A stretch of DNA of 30,462 bases from positions 1-30,462 of the forward strand of contig DALTWG010000012.1 in NCBI GenBank assembly GCA_029987245.1, in the 5' to 3' direction. Origin of the DNA: Methanocorpusculum sp. Its GTDB lineage: Archaea; Halobacteriota; Methanomicrobia; Methanomicrobiales; Methanocorpusculaceae. Under the pieces are notes generated by a model. That model ran no database searches, had not been told where the DNA came from, and worked only from the letters and a program-made list of their open reading frames with translations. Of the stretch, positions 16,502 through 24,045 are shown one piece after another; positions within the stretch are counted from its first letter, which is position 1, and each line of letters opens with the position of its first letter. A program made the translations under genes and the position numbers.

Positions 16502-16618
16502 ATGCAAAACGAAACAAACCATTCGCGCGCGCCTGTGCAAATAACTAAACATCCAAACATCCAATCAATAAGGAGTTATGCTGACATTTATAGGACTTGG
16601 GCTGCACGACCAGTTTGA
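16502..16618 (+). CDS. Possible short upstream ORF overlapping the dph5 start
   Basis: A 38-codon frame starts at ATG 16502 with a Shine-Dalgarno-like GGAGG at 16491-16495 and runs 41 nt into dph5 in another frame. Its composition is not clearly protein-like. It could be a leader peptide that affects dph5 translation, or chance. Confidence 0.2.
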   Translation: MQNETNHSRAPVQITKHPNIQSIRSYADIYRTWAARPV

Positions 16619-17333
16619 TGTATCTCTCAGGGGCGATGCGGCAATCCGCGCTGCCGATACGGTTTTTCTGGAGATGTACACATCCATGCTTACCGGATGC
16701 TCCTTTGAAAAACTCGGGGAATTTTACGGCAAAAAAATTATCCCTCTCTACCGCGAGGATGTTGAAATTCATTCAGATAAGATAATTGACGCGGCGAAAG
16801 CGGGAAATGCGGTGTTTCTCACCGCCGGCGATTCCATGGTTGCAACAACGCACTCTGACATCAGAATCCGCTGCGCTGAAGCGGGTGTTGAAACAAAAAT
16901 CATTCACGGTGCTTCTATTACTACCGCGGTCTGCGGCCTTTCCGGTCTGCAGAACTATAGGTTTGGCAAATCCGTTTCCGTTCCGTTCCCGTATGGAAAA
17001 TGGTTCCCGATGACGCCGATTGAAGTAATCTCCGCAAATCTTTCCCAGAATCTGCACACCCTTGTCTTTCTGGATATCCAGAAAGACAAAGAGCGCTATA
17101 TGAAAATTGCCGAGGCAGTTGCATTACTCGAAGAACAGTGCGCCCGCGCAAACAAATCCATTCCGCTGTATGTGGGCATCGCGCGCGCGGGTTCGCCCGA
17201 ACCGGTTGTGCATGCCGGCAGCGCGGATGAGATGAAATCGTTTGATTTCGGCGGTCCGCTGCATATTTTAATTGTGCCGGCAGAACTGCATGACATTGAA
17301 CGCGAATATCTGGAAAAATTCGCCGGCTTATGA
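16578..17333 (+). CDS. dph5: Diphthine synthase (diphthamide biosynthesis methyltransferase)
   Basis: 251 aa. An S-adenosylmethionine-dependent methyltransferase of the tetrapyrrole-methylase fold that methylates the modified histidine of elongation factor 2. It shows MLTFIGLGLHDQFDVSLRG at the N-terminus, ADTVFLEMYTSML, AGDSMVATTHSDIRIRC and the HGASITTAVCGLSGLQNYRFG stretch, all typical of Dph5. A Shine-Dalgarno AAGGAG precedes the ATG by about 4 nt. Length is normal. It overlaps the DUF357 gene by 4 nt, so the two are translationally coupled. Confidence 0.95.
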   Translation: MLTFIGLGLHDQFDVSLRGDAAIRAADTVFLEMYTSMLTGCSFEKLGEFYGKKIIPLYREDVEIHSDKIIDAAKAGNAVFLTAGDSMVATTHSDIRIRCAEAGVETKIIHGASITTAVCGLSGLQNYRFGKSVSVPFPYGKWFPMTPIEVISANLSQNLHTLVFLDIQKDKERYMKIAEAVALLEEQCARANKSIPLYVGIARAGSPEPVVHAGSADEMKSFDFGGPLHILIVPAELHDIEREYLEKFAGL

Positions 17334-17896
17334 AGATAGAAGAATATCTTGACTGGTTTAAGGCAGACAGCGCCTGTGTGTCCTCAGCGATGCCCCCGGG
17401 AAGCATTTTGTGCCGCAACGCGGGCGAAATTCTGGAAATGGTGTGCAGTTACGCCTCGGACGCGCTTGTCTTTTATGAACGCGGCGATCTGGTAAACGCA
17501 TTTGCCGCTGCGTCCTACGGCTACGGCTGGATGGATGCAGGACTTGACCAGGGCTATCTTGCCGGGCGTGAACCTGCGCCGATTCCAACGCTGGAAGGCG
17601 CGCTTGCCGAGGGGCTTTTCGCGCATCTCGAAGAAAAAACCGCGCGCTATCACCGTATGCTCGCCGAAGCGCTCGCCGGCATACAAATCGCGCCTGATGC
17701 GGGCTCGGTTTTGTATTTGGCGGCGGAAAAAATCACCCGGCTTGCCGACCGGCATTTGCAGGCAGGCGGGCTCCTGATTGATTCAGACAAAGTAAACGCC
17801 CTTTCCATCATTTCCTACGGCTACGGCTGGCTTGACTGCGGTGTGCGCTCAGGGCTGTTTCAGATAACCGGAAACAGACATCTGTTTACCATTTGA
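17330..17896 (+). CDS. DUF357 family protein with two tandem DUF357 units
   Basis: 188 aa, all helical by composition. Two related halves are visible: GDLVNAFAAASYGYGWMDAG around residues 48-67 and SDKVNALSIISYGYGWLDCG around 153-172, each preceded by an amphipathic helix. DUF357 proteins are usually a single unit of about 80-90 aa, so this is an internal duplication or fusion. The function of the family is unknown. The 4-nt overlap with dph5 suggests a shared role in translation or RNA metabolism, which is inference only. Confidence 0.82.
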   Translation: MKIEEYLDWFKADSACVSSAMPPGSILCRNAGEILEMVCSYASDALVFYERGDLVNAFAAASYGYGWMDAGLDQGYLAGREPAPIPTLEGALAEGLFAHLEEKTARYHRMLAEALAGIQIAPDAGSVLYLAAEKITRLADRHLQAGGLLIDSDKVNALSIISYGYGWLDCGVRSGLFQITGNRHLFTI

Positions 17897-17935
17897 ACAA
17901 AACTACCATTAGATACAAAAACCAACATTACACAC

Positions 17936-18049
17936 ATGGCAGAAGAAGAAAAAAGAAAAGGACCGGGGCTTATGTACATCATATTAATGATAGTAGCCGC
18001 CGGATGCATAATTTACGGCGTTTACGGGCTTGTTACCGGTTTATATTAG
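17936..18049 (+). CDS. 37-residue single-helix membrane protein
   Basis: A short frame starting MAEEEKRKGPG and continuing into one hydrophobic helix (LMYIILMIVAAGCIIYGVYG) with a short LVTGLY tail. The charged N-terminus followed by a clean helix is the pattern of genuine archaeal mini-membrane proteins. The last 17 nt overlap the 3' end of queC on the other strand. No Shine-Dalgarno is present, so a leaderless transcript is likely. I do not recognise the family. Confidence 0.6.
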   Translation: MAEEEKRKGPGLMYIILMIVAAGCIIYGVYGLVTGLY

Positions 18050-18710
18050 AGTAGGGAATCGGGTCGTCAATCCCCAAATCCTCAAACGCCTTCAGCCGCG
18101 AAAGACAGCTTGAACAAACCCCGCACGCGCATTCATTTTCCGCATAACAGGACCAGGTGTCTTCATACGGGACATTGAGTTCCAGCCCTTTTTTCAGGAT
18201 TTCCGTCTTGTTCATGCGCACAAACGGCGTCAGAAGTTCGATTGGTTTTTCCGTCTGCGTGCCTATGTTAATGGCATTTTGCATTGCCTCGATAAACTGC
18301 GGTGTGCAGTCGGGATACCCCGTATGGTCGCCGGACTGAACCCCGATAAATACCGCATCCCCGCCGCGCGCTTCGCAAAACGAAGCCGCGATGGAAATTA
18401 AATTGCCGTTTCTGAAAGGAACATAGGTATTTGGCTGGTCCACTTTTCCGAGTTTTCCAGGCTCTACTGCGATACTGAAATCCGTCAGACTGCTTGCCCC
18501 GAATTTCGTAAAATAATCCAGATTGATTTCTATAAAATCCGCTGCCTGCAGATGCGCGGCAATTTTTTTTGCGCATTCCAGTTCCTTTTTTTCCGTGCGC
18601 TGGCCGTAGTTCACATGCAGAGCTAAAATTTCATAGCCCATTTCGCGCGCGACATAGGCAAGGGTAGTTGAATCCATACCTCCCGAGAGGAGACATACCG
18701 CTTTTTTCAT
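18033..18710 (-). CDS. queC: 7-cyano-7-deazaguanine (preQ0) synthase
   Basis: 225 aa. It converts 7-carboxy-7-deazaguanine to preQ0 with ATP and ammonia; in archaea preQ0 is inserted into tRNA position 15 on the way to archaeosine. The PP-loop SGGMDSTTLAY (residues 9-19) and the C-terminal zinc site CYAENECACGVCSSCLSR are both present. It is the third gene of the queD-queE-queC operon and overlaps queE by 4 nt. Length is normal. Confidence 0.95.
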   Translation of the reverse strand: MKKAVCLLSGGMDSTTLAYVAREMGYEILALHVNYGQRTEKKELECAKKIAAHLQAADFIEINLDYFTKFGASSLTDFSIAVEPGKLGKVDQPNTYVPFRNGNLISIAASFCEARGGDAVFIGVQSGDHTGYPDCTPQFIEAMQNAINIGTQTEKPIELLTPFVRMNKTEILKKGLELNVPYEDTWSCYAENECACGVCSSCLSRLKAFEDLGIDDPIPYSNINR

Positions 18711-19318
18711 TGAATTCCCTCCAGTTTATGCAGCTGAATCTGAAATCTGACCGGCAGACGCTCTTTAATTATTGTATCAACAAGCCATTTTGTATCTGTG
18801 CCGTAAACAGGCGTAATCACAATTTCTGCAAGGCAGTTTCGATGCGCGGCCAAAACCTCGACCATATAGAAATAATCCGCTTCATCGCCGATAACAAATT
18901 TTACCGAGTCCGTTGCGCGCAGCGTATCTAAAAGCGCAAGGTCGGACACAACGCCCGATGAGGGGCATTTTACATCCATGCAAATTGACGCAAACGGCTT
19001 GCATTCCTCAAAGGAAATTGTGCCGTTTGTTTCTATATCAACTGCAATCCCCGCGCGGGAAAGAATTTCAAGAAGCGGCTGCAGGGCAGCTTTTTGCAAA
19101 AGCGGCTCTCCTCCGGTGATACAGACATATTTCAGCCCCGAATTCGCAATTTCAGCCACGATTTCATCAACGCTTTTTTCCGCGCCCGCCTCAAAAGAAT
19201 ACGCTGTATCACACCAGGCGCAGCGCAGATTACAGCCGGAAAGCCGCAAAAAGAAGCACGGTTTGCCCTGATTTATTCCCTCGCCCTGCAGGCTTGCAAA
19301 GGTTTCGGTGACTTTCAT
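18707..19318 (-). CDS. queE: 7-carboxy-7-deazaguanine synthase (radical SAM)
   Basis: 203 aa. It rearranges 6-carboxytetrahydropterin to 7-carboxy-7-deazaguanine. The FeS-binding motif is in SGCNLRCAWCDTAYSFEAG (CxxxCxxC), preceded by SLQGEGINQGKPCFFLRL and followed by the ITGGEPLLQ SAM-binding stretch. It overlaps queC and queD by 4 nt on each side, so the three preQ0 genes are translationally coupled. Confidence 0.95.
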   Translation of the reverse strand: MKVTETFASLQGEGINQGKPCFFLRLSGCNLRCAWCDTAYSFEAGAEKSVDEIVAEIANSGLKYVCITGGEPLLQKAALQPLLEILSRAGIAVDIETNGTISFEECKPFASICMDVKCPSSGVVSDLALLDTLRATDSVKFVIGDEADYFYMVEVLAAHRNCLAEIVITPVYGTDTKWLVDTIIKERLPVRFQIQLHKLEGIQ

Positions 19319-19719
19319 TGCCCGACCTCGGCGAAACTGCCTTCCGACTCCCAGACGCGGATTTTTACGACTTTTGCATCCAGATTGTTTTCTTTTGCAA
19401 AAATATTGAGCCGGTCTCGTATGTCTTCTGCTATTAACTCGCTTGTCGGGTCTCCGTTGGTTAAAACCGGCTGCTGAAACGGCGCGACTGCTAAAACCAT
19501 CGGGTCGTCTTTATTGAGAATTATCTGGTGGTCATAGATATCGACAATCTGTTTTATGCTGTTATAATCAATGAGAATCTTGGATTTTTCCTCGATTTCA
19601 CCTGTCATCCAGACCTCGATTGTCCAGCGGTGACCGTGAAGACGCGAGCATTTGCCGCAATAATGCATCAGGCGGTGAGCTGCATCAAAATGTGTTTCCT
19701 TGTAAATTGTTGTGGGCAT
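19315..19719 (-). CDS. queD: 6-carboxytetrahydropterin synthase
   Basis: 134 aa from ATG 19719 (MPTTIYKETHFDAAHRL), which matches the family start; the longer frame from 19773 would run into the divergent promoter region. It makes 6-carboxytetrahydropterin from dihydroneopterin triphosphate. Zinc ligands lie in FDAAHRL and in SRLHGHRW (His-Gly-His). The catalytic Cys is in HYCGKCSRLHGH, and the C-terminal VWESEGSFAEV carries the pterin-binding Glu. It is first in the que operon and divergent from the first PEGA gene, 96 nt away. Confidence 0.94.
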   Translation of the reverse strand: MPTTIYKETHFDAAHRLMHYCGKCSRLHGHRWTIEVWMTGEIEEKSKILIDYNSIKQIVDIYDHQIILNKDDPMVLAVAPFQQPVLTNGDPTSELIAEDIRDRLNIFAKENNLDAKVVKIRVWESEGSFAEVGQ

Positions 19720-19778
19720 GTCAGAAATAATATTGGGTGTCACAGCCAATAAACACCATGCCTTGAAGCACACAATAC

Positions 19779-19790
19779 AGAAACATTTAA
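19779..19790 (+). promoter_or_regulatory. Shared promoter block of PEGA gene 1
   Basis: AGAAACATTTAA ends 25 nt before the ATG at 19816. The same 12-mer precedes the other two PEGA genes at 21299 and 22658 at nearly the same distance. The position fits a BRE/TATA element of a leaderless transcript. Confidence 0.6.
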
Positions 19791-19815
19791 TCTATAAAAC
19801 ACCAATTATCATTAT

Positions 19816-21111
19816 ATGAAAAAATCATTCGTAGTAATGAGCAGCGTCTTAGCTGTTCTTCTGCTGCTCGCGCTCTTTGTAAGCAGCGCTGCAGCCCTTA
19901 CTGTCTATGTGGATTCCAACCCGAGCGGTGCCACTGTAACATACCGGTGGTCCGGTATGAACATTGATACCACCACTACGCCCGGTTCAATCGACATCGA
20001 TGAAGACAGCCCTGCCTATGGTGAATCGGCTACCGTTATTTTCTCCAAAGCGGGCTACAATTCCTACTATGCCTATATCAAGGCAAGCGACTTTGACGGT
20101 TACAGAAAGTACATCGAAGGCGTCACGCTCGAGCCTATCTCAACGACCGGAACGCTTACCCTGACCTCAAGCCCGAGCGGCGCAACTGTTTACATTGACG
20201 GCTCCTACTACGGAACCACGCCGCTTACTGTGGACTTATCCGCAGGAAGCCACAGAGTTTCCATGCAGAAGAGCGGCTATGACTCCTGGTCATCCACCGT
20301 ATCCATCTCCAGCGGAGGAAGCAAGACGGTTACCGGCAACCTGGAAAAGATTGTAAGCACCGGTTATCTTTCCATTTCGTCTTCTCCAAGCGGAGCAACT
20401 GTGTTTATTGACGGCTCCTACCGCGGAACCACTCCGGTCAACCTGAGTCTTAACGAAGGTTCACACACTGTGAAACTGACGGCATCCGGCTACTCCCAGT
20501 ACACCACCTCGGTTTATGTTTCCGGCGGCAGAACTTCAGTAGTCAGTGCGTCTATGAGTCCAAGCGTTGATTTAGGTTATGTGAATTTGAAAGCATCTCC
20601 GGCAGGAGCAGCAATTTACGTTGACGGCGTTTACCAGGCAACTGTTCCGTCAGTAACCGGCGTAACCTTAGGTCCGTTCACCACCGGAACCGCCCACACA
20701 CTTCTCCTGACGGCAAACGGCTACCAGAGCGGTTCGACCTCCTTCACCCTTTCCGCAGGAGAAACAAAGACCATTACCATGAATCTTGTTGCCGAACAGG
20801 CAAAGACTGCAAACCTGTACGTCTCCTCATCGCCGACAGGAGCTGCAATCTACCTTGACAACGTCTACTATGGTATGACACCTGCAACCATCCCTGACAT
20901 CACGACAGGTTCCCACATCCTGAAACTCCAGGCATCCGGCTACGCCGAGTGGCAGGAAGCAGTTACCCTTACTGCAGGACAGACACTTGAAAAATCCGTT
21001 TCCATGTCTCCGAGCGTCGCACCGACTGCTCCGGCAAGAACACCCGCACCGGTCTTTGGTCTGATTGCAGGTCTTGGCGCTGCAGCGGTTCTCCTTCTCA
21101 GGAGAAAATAA
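19816..21111 (+). CDS. PEGA-repeat surface protein 1
   Basis: 431 aa. A signal peptide (MKKSFVVMSSVLAVLLLLAL, then FVSSAAA) is followed by a divergent first unit and four PEGA units with the pattern SPSGATVYIDGSYYGTTPL ... SGYDSW, at about residues 112-178, 182-248, 253-330 and 334-398. The tail APARTPAPVFGLIAGLGAAA plus LLLRRK is a Pro-rich stretch, one membrane helix and a basic end, like archaeal sorting or anchoring signals. It should be an exported cell-envelope protein built of stacked beta domains; its ligand is unknown. A T7 run and an 8-bp hairpin follow the stop. Confidence 0.88.
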   Translation: MKKSFVVMSSVLAVLLLLALFVSSAAALTVYVDSNPSGATVTYRWSGMNIDTTTTPGSIDIDEDSPAYGESATVIFSKAGYNSYYAYIKASDFDGYRKYIEGVTLEPISTTGTLTLTSSPSGATVYIDGSYYGTTPLTVDLSAGSHRVSMQKSGYDSWSSTVSISSGGSKTVTGNLEKIVSTGYLSISSSPSGATVFIDGSYRGTTPVNLSLNEGSHTVKLTASGYSQYTTSVYVSGGRTSVVSASMSPSVDLGYVNLKASPAGAAIYVDGVYQATVPSVTGVTLGPFTTGTAHTLLLTANGYQSGSTSFTLSAGETKTITMNLVAEQAKTANLYVSSSPTGAAIYLDNVYYGMTPATIPDITTGSHILKLQASGYAEWQEAVTLTAGQTLEKSVSMSPSVAPTAPARTPAPVFGLIAGLGAAAVLLLRRK

Positions 21112-21115
21112 CTCC

Positions 21116-21151
21116 TTTTTTTGCTAAGAAAATGTCACTGTTGAGTGACAT
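21116..21151 (+). terminator. T-run and hairpin after PEGA gene 1
   Basis: A T7 run at 21116-21122 follows the stop codon and is followed by a perfect 8-bp hairpin, ATGTCACT (21132-21139), loop GTTG, AGTGACAT (21144-21151). Archaeal termination mainly uses the U-run, so the hairpin may serve 3'-end stability or another role. Confidence 0.4.
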
Positions 21152-21298
21152 GCTATTCAATGTGTATCAATAAACTTAAAAGATATAATCTGGTGTGAAG
21201 TCTTTACCCTTCCGCAGTTGCGTGAGTTATATGAAGAGTTCATCCCGGTGAATCAGACGTTGATTAGCCGGCGGTAAATGTCTTGAAGCACGCCATAC

Positions 21299-21310
21299 AG
21301 AAACATTTAA
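21299..21310 (+). promoter_or_regulatory. Shared promoter block of PEGA gene 2
   Basis: AGAAACATTTAA ends 26 nt before the ATG at 21337. The flanking sequence (CTTGAAGCAC...CATACAG before it, AAACACC after it) is also close to that of PEGA gene 1, so the duplication included the promoter. Confidence 0.6.
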
Positions 21311-21336
21311 TTTATTAAACACCTATTATGTAGTAT

Positions 21337-22647
21337 ATGAAAAAATCACTTGTAGTAATAAGCAGTATGCTTGCTGTTCTTCTTCTGCTCACTGTCTTTG
21401 CAGGAAGCGCAGCAGCAGCACTTGGAGGGGAAACATTTACCGTCTATGTGAGCACAAATCCAAGCGGTGCAACTGCAACATACGTTGCAACCGGTGAAAC
21501 CATCACCACTCCGGGGTCATTTGTAATTCACTCGGGAACCCAGTACTATGGAGTCGCAAGCCAGATTGTCATCACGAAAAACGGTTACTACCCGTACTAT
21601 GCGACCGTCAAAGCAAGCGACTTTAACAATGATCCGCCGAGAAAGTACATCGAAGGCGTCACGCTTGAACCAATCTCGACAACCGGAACGCTTACTCTGA
21701 CCTCAAGCCCGAGCGGTGCAGCCGTTTATATTGACGGCTCCTATTATGGAACCACGCCGCTTACTGTGGAACTTTCGGCAGGAAGCCACCGTGTTTCCAT
21801 GCAGAAGAGCGGCTATGACTCCTGGTCATCCACCGTATCCATCTCCAGCGGAGGAAGCAAGACGGTTACCGGCAACCTGGAAAAGATTGTAAGCACCGGT
21901 TATCTTTCCATTTCGTCTTCTCCAAGCGGAGCAACTGTGTTTATTGACGGTTCCTACCGCGGAATCACACCGGCCAGTCTGACTCTTAATGAAGGTTCGC
22001 ACACCGTGAAACTGACTGCATCCGGCTACTCTGAGTACACCACCTCGGTCTATGTCGCAGGAGGCAGAACTTCGGTAGTTACTGCGTCTATGAGTCCAAG
22101 TGTTCAGCTTGGCTACGTGAACCTGAAAGCATCTCCGGCAGGCGCATCCATTTACGTTGACGGTGTTTACCAGGCAACTGTTCCGGCAGTTAGCGGTGTA
22201 ACCTTAGGTCCGTTCGCCACCGGAACCGCCCACACCCTTCTCCTGACTGCAAACGGCTACCAGAGCGGTTCAACCTCATTCACCCTTTCCGCAGGAGAAA
22301 CAAAAACCATTACCATGAATCTTGCTGCCGAACAGGCAAAGACTGCAAACCTGTATGTCTCCTCATCGCCGACAGGAGCCGCAATCTACCTTGACAATGT
22401 CTATTATGGCATGACACCTGCAACCATCCCTGACATTACCACGGGTTCCCACATCCTGAAACTCCAGGCATCCGGCTACGCCGAGTGGCAGGAAGCAGTT
22501 ACGCTTACTGCAGGACAGACACTTGAAAAATCCGTTTCCATGTCTCCAAGCGTCGCACCGACTGTTCCGGCAAGAACACCCGCCCCGGTCTTTGGTCTGA
22601 TTGCAGGTCTTGGCGCTGCAGCGGTTCTCCTTTTCAGGAGAAAATAA
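21337..22647 (+). CDS. PEGA-repeat surface protein 2 (near-identical paralogue)
   Basis: 436 aa, with the same plan as protein 1: signal peptide (MKKSLVVISSMLAVLLLLTV), a divergent N-terminal unit, four PEGA units and the APARTPAPVFGLIAGLGAAA tail with a final FRRK. The N-terminal unit (about residues 28-108) differs strongly from protein 1, while the rest is almost the same; 158 nt (21793-21950) are identical to 20257-20414 at DNA level. This points to recent duplication or gene conversion, with the exposed N-terminal domain free to diverge. Confidence 0.88.
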   Translation: MKKSLVVISSMLAVLLLLTVFAGSAAAALGGETFTVYVSTNPSGATATYVATGETITTPGSFVIHSGTQYYGVASQIVITKNGYYPYYATVKASDFNNDPPRKYIEGVTLEPISTTGTLTLTSSPSGAAVYIDGSYYGTTPLTVELSAGSHRVSMQKSGYDSWSSTVSISSGGSKTVTGNLEKIVSTGYLSISSSPSGATVFIDGSYRGITPASLTLNEGSHTVKLTASGYSEYTTSVYVAGGRTSVVTASMSPSVQLGYVNLKASPAGASIYVDGVYQATVPAVSGVTLGPFATGTAHTLLLTANGYQSGSTSFTLSAGETKTITMNLAAEQAKTANLYVSSSPTGAAIYLDNVYYGMTPATIPDITTGSHILKLQASGYAEWQEAVTLTAGQTLEKSVSMSPSVAPTVPARTPAPVFGLIAGLGAAAVLLFRRK

Positions 22648-22657
22648 ATTCTTTTTT

Positions 22658-22669
22658 AGAAACATTTAA
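22658..22669 (+). promoter_or_regulatory. Shared promoter block of PEGA gene 3
   Basis: AGAAACATTTAA ends 26 nt before the ATG at 22696, 10 nt after the stop of PEGA gene 2. Nothing else upstream is alike between gene 3 and genes 1-2, which makes the conserved 12-mer stand out as functional. Confidence 0.6.
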
Positions 22670-22695
22670 CCGTTTTTGCATCTACTATTATGTAG

Positions 22696-24039
22696 ATGAA
22701 ACATATCCTTATCTCAATACTGTTTGCCGCAATTATCATTTGCGCAGTTGCCTGCACACCCGGGGCGGCAGCGACAGGAACGCTTACTGTGTCGGTAACT
22801 CCTGCAAATGCCATAGTGTATGTGGATGGAACCGGCACGTCTACTCCGGTTGAACTGGAAGAAGGAACGCACAATCTGTATGTTATGCGCACCGGCTATT
22901 CCACCTATCAGAGTACGGTAACTATCCATGCGGGAGAGACTACTGCAGTATCGGTGGTACTGAAGAAAAAGACCGGTGATTCAGCAACCGAGACGCCGAC
23001 TGAACAAATCTCGGCGGATATTTCCGGCAACGTTGTTCTCATGCCGGACCATGAAAAATATCCGGCTGATACCGAATACGGTATTGTAAAACTTGCGTCG
23101 TCACCTTCCGGAATTTCAGTGTATGTGGATAACGTCTATGTATCGAATACTCCGTTTGATTTGAAACTGCCGGCGGGAAAACACACCATTTCCATGAAAA
23201 ACGACAGCTACGGAGAATGGATGCGTGATGTAACGGTTGTCTTTTCCAAAACCGTATCGGTGTATGCGCAGTTAAGTCCGGAAACCAATAAGGGGTACCT
23301 TTCGGTTATTTCCGAACCGGAAGGGGCAAAAGTCTATGTCGACGGCAAATACAGCGGGGAAACGCCGCTGACGCTTTCTGTATCGACAGGTACCCATCAG
23401 ATTCGTCTTGATTTGAGCGGATATGAGTCCTATTCTTCCTCGGCTCATGTCCAGGCACAAAAAACAACGCAGGTGTCTGCAAATCTTGAAAAAACCGTAA
23501 AATACGGTTATGTGTATGTGAAAAGCGTTCCAACAGATGCCGGGGTATATCTGGACGGGGCATATCTTGGCACAACCAGTGATGAAAAATATGTAAAATC
23601 AGGTCCGCTTGAAGCCGAAACAGAGCATTTCCTGTATGTAGAAAAAGAAGGCTATGAAAGCGGGTTTGAATCTTTCACTGCGGCGGCGGATGTGACAAAA
23701 ACCGTTACGGTAACGCTTTTTGAAAAACAGCCCGAGTCCGGTTATGTTTCCGTCACCACCATTCCGGCGGGTGCCGGTGTGTATATTGATGAAAAATTCT
23801 GTGGATATGCGCCTGTTTCAGAAATTGCGGTATCGCCGGGTGCGCATTCTCTGAAAGTTGCCTGTGACGGGTATACTGATGTGGAAGAAACGCTTCTTAT
23901 CGGCGAGGGGACAAGTATAAACAAGACGGTGTCTTTAGCCGCTGCGCCGGTGGCGACAACTGAAATTCCCTATACGCCGGTGCCGCTTGCTGGAATTCTT
24001 GCAGGGATTGCGGTTGTTTGTCTTGTTTTAAGAAAATAA
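22696..24039 (+). CDS. PEGA-repeat surface protein 3 (divergent paralogue)
   Basis: 447 aa. A signal peptide (MKHILISILFAAIIICAVAC, then TPGAAA) is followed by one PEGA unit (GTLTVSVTPANAIVYVDGTG), a linker of about 45 residues rich in Thr and acidic residues, and four more PEGA units with SEPEGAKVYVDGKYSGETPL-type cores. The tail TPVPLAGILAGIAVVCLVLRK resembles the Pro-rich, helix and basic end of the other two. Cys20 in the signal region could alternatively be a lipobox residue, but the sequence around it (AVAC) is only a fair match. The stop is 6 nt from the end of the convergent TSUP gene. Confidence 0.86.
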   Translation: MKHILISILFAAIIICAVACTPGAAATGTLTVSVTPANAIVYVDGTGTSTPVELEEGTHNLYVMRTGYSTYQSTVTIHAGETTAVSVVLKKKTGDSATETPTEQISADISGNVVLMPDHEKYPADTEYGIVKLASSPSGISVYVDNVYVSNTPFDLKLPAGKHTISMKNDSYGEWMRDVTVVFSKTVSVYAQLSPETNKGYLSVISEPEGAKVYVDGKYSGETPLTLSVSTGTHQIRLDLSGYESYSSSAHVQAQKTTQVSANLEKTVKYGYVYVKSVPTDAGVYLDGAYLGTTSDEKYVKSGPLEAETEHFLYVEKEGYESGFESFTAAADVTKTVTVTLFEKQPESGYVSVTTIPAGAGVYIDEKFCGYAPVSEIAVSPGAHSLKVACDGYTDVEETLLIGEGTSINKTVSLAAAPVATTEIPYTPVPLAGILAGIAVVCLVLRK

Positions 24040-24045
24040 CCTTTT

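Noticed and set aside
17936..18032. Riboswitch or preQ-type leader near the que genes
   Set aside because: The que operon is transcribed from the other end, and no aptamer-like pseudoknot could be recognised upstream of queD.
19720..19773. Longer start of queD
   Set aside because: The family start is MPTTIYKETHFDAAH; the extension would cover the divergent promoter region.
21112..21336. Possible small gene between PEGA genes 1 and 2
   Set aside because: Only very short frames; the stretch is explained by a terminator-like region and the duplicated promoter.
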